Positions 37,917 to 48,239 of a DNA stretch of 64,000 nt are shown one piece after another. Below the pieces are notes generated by a model. That model saw only the letters and a list, made by a program, of their open reading frames with translations. It was not told the DNA's origin and did no database searches. Source of the stretch: Tranzscheliella williamsii (Eukaryota; Basidiomycota; Ustilaginomycetes; Ustilaginales; Ustilaginaceae); assembly GCA_023212725.1 (NCBI GenBank), contig JALBYF010000016.1, positions 220,501 to 284,500 of the forward strand. The letters are read 5' to 3'. Position 1 is the stretch's first letter, and each line of letters starts with the position of its first letter. The position numbers were made by a program, and so were the translations under genes.

Positions 37917-40900
37917 ATGCCATCCGCGGCTGCGCCAGGGTCGGCGCTTCCGCTCGCTGCGCTGGCAGAAGTGGCGATCGAAGATGGCCAGCTGGTCGAA
38001 GAAAAGGAGCTCGTCCGCTTTGACAGGGCGGCCGAGTATCTGGCTCTGCTGCGCAAGCTCCTCGCAGCTCCGCCGACAGCAGCAGCCGGCTCAGCCTCCG
38101 CACACAGTGCTCGCCCAGAGACGGTGGAAGAGCTGCTGGCAAAGCTGCTCGCCATCCTCGACGAGTATCAGGAGCAGTCGTATCTCCTCGACCCCTACCT
38201 CGAACAGATTGTAGCTCCTCCGGTCGAGTCGCTGCAACGGTACATCAGAGCCGTTGTTAGCAGCGAGTCTGCCGCTCCTCCTATTCATACCGCTGGCGTT
38301 GGCACTATCAGCAGGTTAGTCTACAACTACACCAAGGTCCGGGGCCACAAAACCATCACCAACTTCTTCCCACATGAAGTGTCAGACCTGCCTGCCACTT
38401 TGGTATTCCTCGAGGCTCTGGCCTCCAAGGCCGCTCCACCGAGCCACGGTCCAGAAACCAATGAATCTACGCAATCGAACCAGCGTGAAGTGGGCGACCT
38501 GGCGGGGTGCTGGGAGCTGCGCTACGTCTGCCTGCTCTGGCTTTCGCTGATTTGCATGATACCTTTCGATCTGGCAAAGTTCGACCGGCGTAATGGCGAA
38601 CACACCCTATCCACAGCCGCGAGGATCGAGGCCGTGGCTATCGCCTTTATCACCAGTCCCGGCAAGGAGCGCGATGCTGCTGCCGTACTCCTGGGCAAGC
38701 TCTTCCAGAGGCAGGATGTCAAACAGGACCGCCTGGGCGCCTTTATCGACTTTTCTCTTCACACACTCACACAGCCCAAACCCACGGCCTTTGCAGCTAC
38801 CGGCATTCTGCAAGCCCTCTGTGAGATTGTCAAAGCCAGCGAGCCGCAATCCGTAGCCTCCAGTTTGCCATCCTTCCAGGCCGTCCTGGATGCTTACAGC
38901 GTTGAGCACAATCAGCTTCTTTTACGTAACGGGCTAATCATCAAGTATCAGACCAAGCTTGTCAACAGGCTAGCTTTCAAGCTTCTGCGGCCAAGGCGTC
39001 GAACACGAGCCTTACAAGTCAAAGTGCTCGGGCAGCCTACCGATCCACAAGAGCGCGCCGCTCTGGACGATGACGGCGACAATGACGAATCGGACATCCC
39101 TGACAGAATCGACGAGTATATAGCGCGCCTTATGGATGCATTACAGCACAAGGACACCGTCGTGAGATACAGCGCAGCCAAGGGCCTTGCTCGGCTCTGT
39201 GATCGTCTACCAAATTCGTTCATCGACCAGGTGTGCCAAGCCATCATCGGCCTATTCCATATCAACATCCCGGATCTGTATGAGGGGGCCAACGATCTTA
39301 GCGCTGTTTCGGAACATACTTGGCAAGGAGCCTGTATGGCCCTGGCCGAGCTGGCGCGTCGAGGCCTCATCTTCGCCGAGTTGCTCGCAGAATCGCTGGT
39401 TTGGATTCAAAAGGCCTTGCTTTTCGACGTCCGAAGGGGCGCCCACTCGGTCGGTGCCAACGTGAGAGACTCGGCCTGCTATGTAGTCTGGGCGCTTGCA
39501 CGTTCTCACAACCCCGAACTGATCCGCCCACATGCGCTGAGCCTGGCCAACAAGCTGGTCGCCGTGGCCACTCTCGACAGGGAGGTCTCCATCCGCAGGG
39601 CCGCAAGCGCTGCCTTCCAGGAGTCAGTGGGTCGTCTCGGCCTGTTTCCGCACGGCATCAACATTGTCCGCATCACCGACTTCTATGCCGTCAGCATACG
39701 CCGCAACGCCTTCCTTGAGTGTGCAGTCCAGGTCGCCGAGCATCGTGAATACCGACAGTACCTTGTAGACCACCTCCTCGACGTCACCGTTGTCCACTGG
39801 GATCCTGCCGTGCGGAAGCTGGGCGCAAAAACCCTTGCTCTAATCGCCGCGCAAGATCTGCAAAATTTGATGCCGCAGGTCGTCGCCGTGCTGGCGCAGA
39901 AAATCCACACAGCCGACACGGCTGTACTCGACGGCACCCTTCTCAGCCTTGCCAAGATCTGCACAGTGTGCCGCTCTGTGACCGGCGCGCAAGCTGACGC
40001 AGCTGACCAGGCCCGGGCGCGATCGTTTTGCCTGCTACAGGCTGTCCCCACATCGGTTTTCCGGTCGATGGGCGCTGCCATTGTGCTCGAGGCGGCGTGT
40101 CAGCTGATTGGCGCTGGCATCTCTTCCTCCTCGCCGACCAGCGTAGACGACAGCCAAGCTTGGCAGAAAATCCTTAACATTGCCTTGGCCAGGCCGGAAG
40201 AGTCCGTACAGGTCGCGGCAGCCGAGGCCACGGCGCGGGCGAGTCAGGTTGTCGATCTGACGCCACGCGTTAGAGCCGCGCTGAAAGGCTGGGCCATGCT
40301 GACTGTGGCTCAGCAGCAGAGCAACGCTCTAATGCTTGGCGCGGTTGACTATGTCTCCCATGCGCTGCTGTTCGAGCCGGCCATGCGGCATCTCGTGGCG
40401 CTGTGCTGTCCAAATCAACCGGGTGGACTCTATGCTTCCAACATCGAGACGAGACGCAACGCATACGATGGTCTCACCCGAGCGATACTGGGTCTGGGGT
40501 CTGATGCTTCCGAAATCTGCACAGAACAGATGATCCAGGCCGTGCTGGAAGCCATGCTATCCGGCCTGGGAGACTATACTACCGACCAGCGCGGCGACAT
40601 TGGCTCCTGGATCCGCTTGAGCTGTGTTGCTGGCATCCGCAAGATCCTTATTCATCTGCAAGCGCTCGGACTTGCCTCCTGGATTGCCGAGGCGCAGTTT
40701 CAGGCACTGGTGGCAGGGGTCTGGAAGCAGGCTGCCGAGCGGATCGACCATGTCCGACAGACCGCCGGCGGCAGCGCCCTCGCCATCTACCGAGCCTATC
40801 AGCAATCGCCAGCGCCAAAACCGCTCGGCTATACCATCGTCCAGCAGGCCTTTGGCCCCTTGCCAGCCTTCGCGGACAGCCACGACGGCGTGGCTTCCCG

Positions 40901-41639
40901 GTCAGGTGCCTTCCCCTTCAAGGACCCTAAGAAGGCCTTTCCAAGTCTAGCACAGCTGCTACGTGTCGCTGCTTATCGTGGCCAAGTGTTAGAGGGGCTT
41001 GTCGTCAGTGTGGGCTCCAAATCGGATCTGGGCGAGCGGGTGATCGGCCCGGCGCTGTACGACTTTATCGAGGCGCAGGAGGAGGCGAACGATGCGAGCG
41101 GAGCGGGGGGTGATGGGGTGTACGGGGGTGCGGAGCTGGTGGGTGACCTGTTCGAGCTGGGGCGGCGGGAGTTTGGCAACAACCGGATTTTTGTGGCTGT
41201 GGTGCAGACGGCGAATGCGGTGCTGGAGCAGGGGGGTGCGTGCGGGGCGCGCGAGGCGCGCGGCCTGGCGCGCCTGCTGCGCATGGCGGCGACGCATGCC
41301 GCCAGGGCGCGCAACACGCAGCGCATCCTCGCCGCCGGCATCCTCGCCGCCAATATCGTCCGCATCCCCTCGCCACACTCCCGCCCCGCCGCCCTAGCCC
41401 ACCTCATCACCTTCCTCGCTCACCCCTTCCCCACCACCCGCGCCCGCGTCGCCGAACACCTCTACTTCGTCCTCTCCTCCACCGAACCCCCGCCCCCCCC
41501 GCACGCCTGGGACTCCCTCGAACACCTCCTCCTCGACACCAAGTGGGCAACCTCCCGCTCCGACAATTTCGCCCCCGAGGCCAAGCACGTCGTCGAACTA
41601 CTGGCTACCTTGCCACTTCCCGAAGACTCTGACACGTGA
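37917..41639 (+). CDS. CIN1: Tubulin-folding cofactor D (TBCD/Cin1)
   Basis: Chaperone that binds beta-tubulin and assembles the alpha/beta heterodimer with cofactors C and E. Single exon, 1240 residues, close to the family's usual 1100-1250. The N-terminal signature is clear: SYLLDPYLEQIVAPPVESLQ, VYNYTKVRGHKTITNFFPHE, then WELRYVCLLWLSLICMIPFD. The remainder is a chain of helical HEAT-type repeats, including RYSAAKGLARLCDRLP, HTWQGACMALAELARRGLIF and NVRDSACYVVWALARSHNPE, all well-known TBCD blocks. The coding strand is G-rich at 41030-41250 and then C-rich to about 41530. It is convergent with the lipase gene (158 bp between stops). Confidence 0.94.
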   Translation: MPSAAAPGSALPLAALAEVAIEDGQLVEEKELVRFDRAAEYLALLRKLLAAPPTAAAGSASAHSARPETVEELLAKLLAILDEYQEQSYLLDPYLEQIVAPPVESLQRYIRAVVSSESAAPPIHTAGVGTISRLVYNYTKVRGHKTITNFFPHEVSDLPATLVFLEALASKAAPPSHGPETNESTQSNQREVGDLAGCWELRYVCLLWLSLICMIPFDLAKFDRRNGEHTLSTAARIEAVAIAFITSPGKERDAAAVLLGKLFQRQDVKQDRLGAFIDFSLHTLTQPKPTAFAATGILQALCEIVKASEPQSVASSLPSFQAVLDAYSVEHNQLLLRNGLIIKYQTKLVNRLAFKLLRPRRRTRALQVKVLGQPTDPQERAALDDDGDNDESDIPDRIDEYIARLMDALQHKDTVVRYSAAKGLARLCDRLPNSFIDQVCQAIIGLFHINIPDLYEGANDLSAVSEHTWQGACMALAELARRGLIFAELLAESLVWIQKALLFDVRRGAHSVGANVRDSACYVVWALARSHNPELIRPHALSLANKLVAVATLDREVSIRRAASAAFQESVGRLGLFPHGINIVRITDFYAVSIRRNAFLECAVQVAEHREYRQYLVDHLLDVTVVHWDPAVRKLGAKTLALIAAQDLQNLMPQVVAVLAQKIHTADTAVLDGTLLSLAKICTVCRSVTGAQADAADQARARSFCLLQAVPTSVFRSMGAAIVLEAACQLIGAGISSSSPTSVDDSQAWQKILNIALARPEESVQVAAAEATARASQVVDLTPRVRAALKGWAMLTVAQQQSNALMLGAVDYVSHALLFEPAMRHLVALCCPNQPGGLYASNIETRRNAYDGLTRAILGLGSDASEICTEQMIQAVLEAMLSGLGDYTTDQRGDIGSWIRLSCVAGIRKILIHLQALGLASWIAEAQFQALVAGVWKQAAERIDHVRQTAGGSALAIYRAYQQSPAPKPLGYTIVQQAFGPLPAFADSHDGVASRSGAFPFKDPKKAFPSLAQLLRVAAYRGQVLEGLVVSVGSKSDLGERVIGPALYDFIEAQEEANDASGAGGDGVYGGAELVGDLFELGRREFGNNRIFVAVVQTANAVLEQGGACGAREARGLARLLRMAATHAARARNTQRILAAGILAANIVRIPSPHSRPAALAHLITFLAHPFPTTRARVAEHLYFVLSSTEPPPPPHAWDSLEHLLLDTKWATSRSDNFAPEAKHVVELLATLPLPEDSDT

Positions 41640-41797
41640 TTTATGCCCAGGGTCAACCAGGTTGTCCTTCACCCGCCGCTCGAGCTCAACAGTAGAAATG
41701 TGCAATCTATTCTGACAAAGGGTAGCTCTACTAGCACCGTGACGATTCTACAAGTGGGTATAAAGGCTGCGCGTGTGCAGATGTGCGTCGTGAGATG

Positions 41798-44700
41798 CTA
41801 GTGGTCGTGCGTGTCCATGGTGCTTTCGTAGAGGAGGCTCATGCAGCGCTCGTAGTTGGTGGGGATGTGGTCGCGGAGCATGCTCTTGGCGAAGATGGGC
41901 TCGGAGAAGCGCTTCTCGACGTCTTCGCAGTGGCGGAGGATGACGCGGTGCGCCTGTGCCGTGGCGGTGCCCGAAACGTCGGCGGCGTCGCCACGCGGCG
42001 TCCGATCATGGACAATGCTGCTGTCTGCCTGCATCCGGTGCGTGACAAAGACCGGGAAGCTCTCGATGCAGTAGACGTCGCCCGGCGGGTACAGCTTGTC
42101 GGCGCCCATGTCCGCCCGGATGGTCTTGATCAGCGACCACAGCCAGTCAGACAGGTCAGAATCCTCGGCTGCGCCCGATGCAGGCGATGTCTGACCGCCC
42201 CCGGAAGAATAGGAGAAGGGATCCAGCTCGTCCTCCATCAGACTCGGATCCTGGTAGCCGGCATCCGTTGCCAGGTTCCGCGTCTTGCCCTGCATCAGCT
42301 CTTCCCGCGAGAGTACCATCTCTCGCTGCGTTAAGGGCGCCTCCTGTGGCCTCGGCAAGTCAAGGGAAGAGAGGTGCGCAGGGAGCTTCTGACTAGCCTC
42401 AGCGCCATCGCGCATGTCCTTGCGCTTCCGGTAGACGCCAAGAACGCGACCTACGATCTGCCTGGCTATGTCCGAGTCAGCCTCCTGAGACAGCGTCTGC
42501 GCAATGTTCTTAAAGTCCCGGACCATCCCCAGAGACAGTGTCGGAACGAAATCGTGTCCATGCAGGATACTGGTGACCAGGCCCTGGCAATGCTTGGACA
42601 GATCCGGAGACGAGACAGCAGGAACGCCATAGGCGTACGCGTGAATCGGGCGCCCCGGAGGCAACCCGCTATCCAGCGATGTCACAAAAGGTGTCTGGAT
42701 TTTGGGATGTTTGATAGAGGCGCTGCGATCTACGCCATAGCGCAGCATCTGCTGCTGGAATAGATCAGCGGGACAGCTCAGCTCGATAGCAGCAAGCGAT
42801 GCGACGCCGCCACCGAGGGAATGGCCGGTGATAACGAGGCCGTAATCCGGGTTACTCTCCAGTGCTACTTTAATGGTCTGCATCACGGTGCTCTTCTCCT
42901 CGCAAAGCCGCCGCGTGCTCGCCAGCATGCCAGAATGCACCTGATAACGGTGAGAGGTCTTGCCACCCTCTACAGCAATGTCTTCGGAGTCACAGGTCAG
43001 ATCCGTCAAAATGTCGCTGAGGCCCAGGGTGCCTCGGCAGGTTAGTACTACGGCTCTGGCAGCATCGTCTACCGCCACATAGTTCACCAGCGGAGACATC
43101 TTTTCGGTGTACAGCGGCTGTGGCTCCGAAAAGCTGTTGAGCAAGATCTTGTCGACTGCGATGCCTACGTGATGAGCAAAGGCCCACACATTGGCATGGT
43201 GCTTGCTCGTGTCTGGAAAAAAGTAGTCCAGACTGCCAATGCCTAAGATCCGCATAAAGTTCTGACCATAAGCAGCCGACGAATAGCGCATAAAGCGACG
43301 CAGATTTTCTACAAGGTGGGCCTGCGGAAAGGAAGCTGAATGCTGCCCATGTTTGCCTTGATCTGTATTGCCGGTGGCTGTGCTGGAGATGTGGCTTCGA
43401 GATGCAAATGATCTTACGGAAGTGATGGAAGACGCTCTGGCACGCCGCTTCGAATTCGCTTCTCGAAGGGATCCCTGTGGCGTGATCGGAACCGAGGTCC
43501 ATGGGACGTCGGCTTGTTGCAGCTTTCTCTGCGACGCTCCTCTCTGCGGGATCGAAGGAAGATCTTTAGCAGAAGACCGGGTAAAAGGAACTTTGGTAGC
43601 CTTTGGAAGCCCATTCTGCTTCGCTCGCTCTAAGTCCAATAGTGCTGTGGGCCTAGCTGTTCCTTTTGGCTTCCTGGGCACAGGAGGCGCAAAGCTGTCC
43701 GCATTGGTTAAGTTAGCCGTCATTTTAGACTTCCGTTGGGATGATGGCGGATCAACAGCAATCTTCGGAACATTGAGCTGTGATTCCCTTAAGATCTTAT
43801 CACCCGACACAGCCGTGTCACTCGGCTGCTGGGCAGTCATCCACGACTCTTTCGCCTTCCTGAAAACCTTTTGCAAGCCTCTACTCATCTCGCCATGTTT
43901 AGTGGGCAACGGACTGGCCTGCGGCCGAGCGGAGGCAGGCTTGACCCTCGCCGTAGATGCTGTATGATCAGCATGGTGAAACTCCAAGCCTTTCAGCGCC
44001 CCTGGGGGAACATAGGTGCTTCGCGGCTCGCCGTTGTAGCAACTCCTGGACGGCGCCGGGTAAGGTGCTTCATTTTCGATCTGCATCAGATTCTCGTCTT
44101 CAGCATGCAATTCAAGCGTGCGGATGGTTTTCCGCTTTTGAATAAACTTCTTGGTCATCGTTCTGAGAACAATAGGCACTCGGTTGGATGTGTCTTCGCC
44201 TCGCTTTGCCCGGGGCGCCAAAGCCATTGCCGCCCCTCCATTGGGAGCCTCTGGTATCTCCGACTGCGGGGCCGGGCCAGTGCTGGTGCTTCCAGACTTA
44301 GCCAAGGCCGTTTCTTCGTTGCTGGGTCTACTAGGAGCGGGATTGGTGGTTCGGATCTCACACCATTCTTCATCTTCTTCGAACATTGTCTCTTCGCCAC
44401 CGTCAAAGATGGAGTGTGTCTCTGTACCGCTTGTGAGCCTGGTGATGTCCCTTTGTGTGACTTCGCTACCTTCCCTTTGCCTGTTTCGCTGAGATATCAT
44501 GCCACGATGCTTTTTGGCTTGGTCCGCGCTTGGTGCGATATCATAGCAGCCTGGCAGGCGTTGCTCTTCCATGGTCGTAACTGTCTCGATGGTTTCCAGT
44601 ATCTCGGTGGTGATCTCGTACACGGTTTCTCGATTACCGCGGTTTTGATCTTTCCTGACGATGCGCCTTACTCGTCGGGGCTGCTCGTACGTTGGGATGT

Positions 44701-46198
44701 CCTGAAGCACAACGCCGTCCTTGAGCTGGTCGTTGCTCAGGCCCGCCAGCCTTTGTCGCAGATTGAGGGGTAGCTCCTTCGAAGTAACCTTCTTCGCTGG
44801 CGGCGTCTCAGGATGCACGTCATCTCCTTCCGCTCCAACGAGAAAATTGAGGTCCGCCATGATGGATTCGTGATCCGACAGCTCTGACTCGGCCTGGAAG
44901 GACAGATCGTTAGGCGGCATCCGTCTTGGCTCAAAGGTGTGCGAAAGCCGGTTCTGTGGCACGTCAGTAAGGCAAAGCCCGTCTCCAAGGTGTGCTTTGG
45001 ACAGAGAAGGGGGCATATGCGAGGACGTGGACGATATCGATGAACTTCGGCCTCGCGCTAGTCCGCTCGTGTCACACGGTAGGTCAACCCTAGATCTAAG
45101 TGGTGAAGGGAGGCGCAGGGAGTCGAACTCAGGCGACCGGGAAGGCAGCAGCTCAGGCTTGCCGCTGCGGACGAAGTTGCCGGAGCCCACCATCAACGAA
45201 CGCCAGCTCTTGGACTCGACCTCGCCAAGGACAGTGCAGTCATATACCACCCGCATTTTCATACTCTTTGCGCTTCGCTTATAGGTAGAGTTTTGTAGGA
45301 TGGCAAAGGCGGTGATGGCCTTGGTGAGCTTAGCAAGCACGCTGACCGTCCCGGAGCCGGAGAAGTGCGGATCGTCGAGGAACTCGCCGCGAACAAGCGT
45401 GATGAACGAAGCCAGGGCGCGAGAGGTTTCATTGGAGCCGAAAATACCATCGATCGTTCTGACAGACTCGTCGGCTGCGGCAAGACCTGCCGAGAGGGTG
45501 CTGCCTACAAGTTGGAAGGTACCCATGGCAAAGAGCTCTGTGAGTGTAAAGGAATGGTGTATGAGGTAGATGCCCACAGCGGTATACTTGTCGAGGACGG
45601 TCATAAAAGCGTCATTGACGGCCTGAAGGGAGGCTAGAGCCTTGGCTGGCTTTCCTGTGGCTTTGGCGTCCCACTCCTCTCCAATGGTAGCAGAATGAAC
45701 GGCTCGCGCGGTACCTACAGCACTGATGAGGGCGCGTCGAGTTATGCCCAACCCCATGCCGGTGGAGTCTTTGACGGCCTCCAGAATCACTTCGATGAAG
45801 AAAGCCGCAGCCTTGAGTGAGATGCGTGCAATGACGCTGAGATTGGACACCATCTCAGCGATCTGCTGTGGCAGAAGCGGAGAGGAAGTGGCGTACTTGA
45901 AGAGCGCACCACTGGCGCCGTAGGCTTGGCTCTTGGTCCAGGCGCGGACGCCAGAGACGATAGCCACTTGCTTCGACTGGGTCCTATCGTAGTTAAGCAC
46001 AGGCGTAGGACTGCGACTGGCGGAATAGGACGAGGTAGCCTGGGTTGTGTTTTCGCTTTCCGTCATGTCATCGGCCCATGAAAAGGGTTGCGCAGGCTGT
46101 GTCTTGAAGATGGGGTCCGAACTCATGCTTGAAGGTATGCCCTCAACTTCGTCCGCTTTCGCGCCCTTGACGAGGGTGTCTGACCCGTACACTACCAT
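41798..46198 (-). CDS. Class 3 lipase with long N-terminal extension (DAG-lipase-like)
   Basis: A 1466-residue intronless protein with a C-terminal alpha/beta-hydrolase (Lipase_3) domain at about residues 960-1260. The nucleophile elbow is GLVITGHSLGGGVASLAAIE with Ser about 1127; RPIHAYAYGVPAVSSPDL and ILHGHDFVPTLSLGMVRDF carry candidate Asp and His contexts of the triad. Upstream, residues 90-330 contain several hydrophobic or amphipathic helices (ISLKAAAFFIEVILEAVKD, YLIHHSFTLTELFAMGTFQL), which could associate with membrane; residues 350-940 are mostly disordered and Ser/Arg-rich. The layout resembles fungal diacylglycerol lipase-type enzymes acting on intracellular lipids. Substrate and location are inferred, not shown. 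Confidence 0.86.
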   Translation of the reverse strand: MVVYGSDTLVKGAKADEVEGIPSSMSSDPIFKTQPAQPFSWADDMTESENTTQATSSYSASRSPTPVLNYDRTQSKQVAIVSGVRAWTKSQAYGASGALFKYATSSPLLPQQIAEMVSNLSVIARISLKAAAFFIEVILEAVKDSTGMGLGITRRALISAVGTARAVHSATIGEEWDAKATGKPAKALASLQAVNDAFMTVLDKYTAVGIYLIHHSFTLTELFAMGTFQLVGSTLSAGLAAADESVRTIDGIFGSNETSRALASFITLVRGEFLDDPHFSGSGTVSVLAKLTKAITAFAILQNSTYKRSAKSMKMRVVYDCTVLGEVESKSWRSLMVGSGNFVRSGKPELLPSRSPEFDSLRLPSPLRSRVDLPCDTSGLARGRSSSISSTSSHMPPSLSKAHLGDGLCLTDVPQNRLSHTFEPRRMPPNDLSFQAESELSDHESIMADLNFLVGAEGDDVHPETPPAKKVTSKELPLNLRQRLAGLSNDQLKDGVVLQDIPTYEQPRRVRRIVRKDQNRGNRETVYEITTEILETIETVTTMEEQRLPGCYDIAPSADQAKKHRGMISQRNRQREGSEVTQRDITRLTSGTETHSIFDGGEETMFEEDEEWCEIRTTNPAPSRPSNEETALAKSGSTSTGPAPQSEIPEAPNGGAAMALAPRAKRGEDTSNRVPIVLRTMTKKFIQKRKTIRTLELHAEDENLMQIENEAPYPAPSRSCYNGEPRSTYVPPGALKGLEFHHADHTASTARVKPASARPQASPLPTKHGEMSRGLQKVFRKAKESWMTAQQPSDTAVSGDKILRESQLNVPKIAVDPPSSQRKSKMTANLTNADSFAPPVPRKPKGTARPTALLDLERAKQNGLPKATKVPFTRSSAKDLPSIPQRGASQRKLQQADVPWTSVPITPQGSLREANSKRRARASSITSVRSFASRSHISSTATGNTDQGKHGQHSASFPQAHLVENLRRFMRYSSAAYGQNFMRILGIGSLDYFFPDTSKHHANVWAFAHHVGIAVDKILLNSFSEPQPLYTEKMSPLVNYVAVDDAARAVVLTCRGTLGLSDILTDLTCDSEDIAVEGGKTSHRYQVHSGMLASTRRLCEEKSTVMQTIKVALESNPDYGLVITGHSLGGGVASLAAIELSCPADLFQQQMLRYGVDRSASIKHPKIQTPFVTSLDSGLPPGRPIHAYAYGVPAVSSPDLSKHCQGLVTSILHGHDFVPTLSLGMVRDFKNIAQTLSQEADSDIARQIVGRVLGVYRKRKDMRDGAEASQKLPAHLSSLDLPRPQEAPLTQREMVLSREELMQGKTRNLATDAGYQDPSLMEDELDPFSYSSGGGQTSPASGAAEDSDLSDWLWSLIKTIRADMGADKLYPPGDVYCIESFPVFVTHRMQADSSIVHDRTPRGDAADVSGTATAQAHRVILRHCEDVEKRFSEPIFAKSMLRDHIPTNYERCMSLLYESTMDTHDH

Positions 46199-47068
46199 CT
46201 TTTCCGAGCGGTGACGGAGAACAGGCTAGAAATGATGTTGATATAACCCCGAAGCAAGCGACACTGAGCCGGAATGCAGGGCCTTATCGCATGGTGTATT
46301 CAGCTACCTGCGTCGCACATTCATAATCAGCAGTAACGCAAGTACTGCAAGAAGAGATAAAGGCAGCCAAGAGCAGCTGAGTGGCTCGGAAGAAAGCGGC
46401 CGGCGGCGACGTTGCCGCTAAGAATTTTGTCAAGAACAGGTGGTAAGGAGGGAAGTGTGAATGCGGTGGAGCTTGAAGGTGATATGACTATCCCGTTCAT
46501 GAGGGGTTTGGAGGTAAGAAATGACGGCAGTTGAGTATGTCAAAAGTGGTGGACAGGGTCCTCAGTCACTGCTGCAATGTGAGTATCGTGCAGTGTGTGC
46601 AGACTGCTGCAGATCCACGCTGCACAGCTAGCTTCACTAGCCCTCTCATTGAAAGTGCAATCTGGCGTGTAAGCACCCTTCCTGTATTAGACTACAAACT
46701 AGCGTGAGTGTTGGTCTTGTATTGAATATGAGCAACACAGAGACACCTATCTCGTGGCGCATGTTCGAGGATCTGCAAGTCTATCAGTTAACAGGAGAGC
46801 GGCCAGACATGCGCATTAAATTGCCTTTCACGCTTATGGTTCAGATCCGCATTGATCGGCAAGATCACAGTCCCGATGGAAGCATGTCCGCCCGATGGAA
46901 ATTTTGATATCTGTGCTTGACAGAAATATGGAACCCTGACCAGACTCTCCGACCCTCTTGCCCTGACCATACTCTCCGACAATACCTTGCCCTGACCAAA
47001 TTCTCCGACTCTCGGCCACGCTTCTTGTAACGGAGAGTCTGCGCTTTCTTCTGCCCGACAGCACAAAG
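46199..47068. promoter_or_regulatory. Divergent intergenic region, lipase/SLX9
   Basis: 870 bp, relatively AT-rich. It carries a three-copy degenerate repeat at 46934-47015, immediately upstream of SLX9. Short frames here have no supporting motifs. Confidence 0.4.
46934..47015. repeat. Three imperfect ~28-bp direct repeats
   Basis: Each unit starts CCCTGACCA and contains CTCCGAC: units at about 46934-46960, 46961-46989 and 46990-47015. They lie 54-135 bp upstream of the SLX9 ATG and could be promoter elements. Confidence 0.8.
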
Positions 47069-47871
47069 ATGGTGAGTCTCGTACAGATGTTTGTGCACGA
47101 AGAGAGTGATGTGCTCATCCGACGATTGATGGGCGCTGGGGATAGGTGCGAGCCGATCAAGGTATCCGGGGGCGGTCTGCGCCGCGCAGCAAGGCACGGT
47201 CTTCGGTGACTGCACAGCTCCGGTCGCGCGATGGGACAGCCGGGGCGTCAGCACCGCCGCCTCAGCAGATAACCAAGGCAGCCAAGCGCGCAATGAAGCG
47301 CGCCGAGTTGATGGCGCAAGTCAAGGCGACATCGGACGGGAAGACGCGGTCGCTACTCCAACTCGAGCCACAGAATCTCTCCAAGTCGTCGCTGCGCCGG
47401 CTGAAGAAGAAGCAGAAAGAGCAGCTCTCGGGCAACGCGCACGGCTTGAACGACTTGGCACAGGCCGTTGACGAGCTGCAGCAAGAGCTCGAGGAGCGAC
47501 CCGGCGCGGCATCAGAGGACGAAACCACAAGCGCAGGCGCTCACCCCCCGCCCTCGGCTCCCCTCATCGGCGCCCCCACCGCGCGCAACTCGCGCACCGT
47601 CACCGAAAAGTCACGCAAAAAAGCACTGTAAGTAACACCAACCCCCTTGTTCGTCCGAGAGCACTGTGCTAACCCGCCCATTTCCTGGCCCACGCGCCGC
47701 AACAGATCGACCGAGATGCAGCGACAGAACCTCATCCTCACCGACCCGGCCTACGCCAAGAACCCATTCGCTGCCCTCCGCTTGCACGCTCAGAATACAC
47801 TCGCCTTCGACAAAGCCGCCCGCAAACAGGCCAAGCCGGCTCCTGCCACTCCTGACACCGACATGGCGTAG
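47069..47871 (+). CDS. SLX9: Ribosome biogenesis protein Slx9-like, three exons
   Basis: Likely pre-40S assembly and export factor. Proposed exons are 47069-47071, 47146-47627 and 47706-47871. The first would contain only the ATG, followed directly by GTGAGT, with GATAG as acceptor at 47145; the resulting frame is MVRADQGIRGRSAP, and without it the frame has no good ATG. The third exon joins with GTAAGT/ACAG borders, phase preserved, and provides the best evidence: STEMQRQNLILTDPAYAKNP followed by FAALRLHAQNTLAF, the conserved end of Slx9/FAM207 proteins. Earlier, KSSLRRLKKKQKEQLSG is the basic helix usual in the family. The product is 216 residues. The 3' part is firm; the tiny first exon is less certain. 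Confidence 0.8.
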
Positions 47872-48239
47872 GTCTCGCTCACGCCACCCCCCGCTGCTGT
47901 GCGCTTCTGCCGCGCTCTTCCATCTGTACTTGTACGCCGCTCATCACCTTTGATCCGCACGGCTTTCATCGCCGACTGCCGCGCCCGGGCCAGGAGAGAA
48001 AGTGCCATGTTCGGCAAGACTATGAAAATACAGCGACAGGAAGGGGGGAAAGGAGAACAAAACGGGCAAAGAGGGACCTGTCGACAAAACGCAGCTACGT
48101 CCTGTAGCCTACCGACATGCAGGAGCCCTGCCGACCGAAAAGATTGGCAGATAGCCGTTGTCCAGCAACAAGCCGTTTAGGTGTGAGAGGTATATATTAT
48201 GTGCAACGGCACAAGCCGTTGCTACGCCTGGCGATCGAG
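47872..48239. other. Convergent 3' interval SLX9/ERG5
   Basis: 368 bp between convergent stop codons. It contains AT-rich segments (for example TATATATTATG near 48190) suitable for 3' end formation. No gene is seen. Confidence 0.4.
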
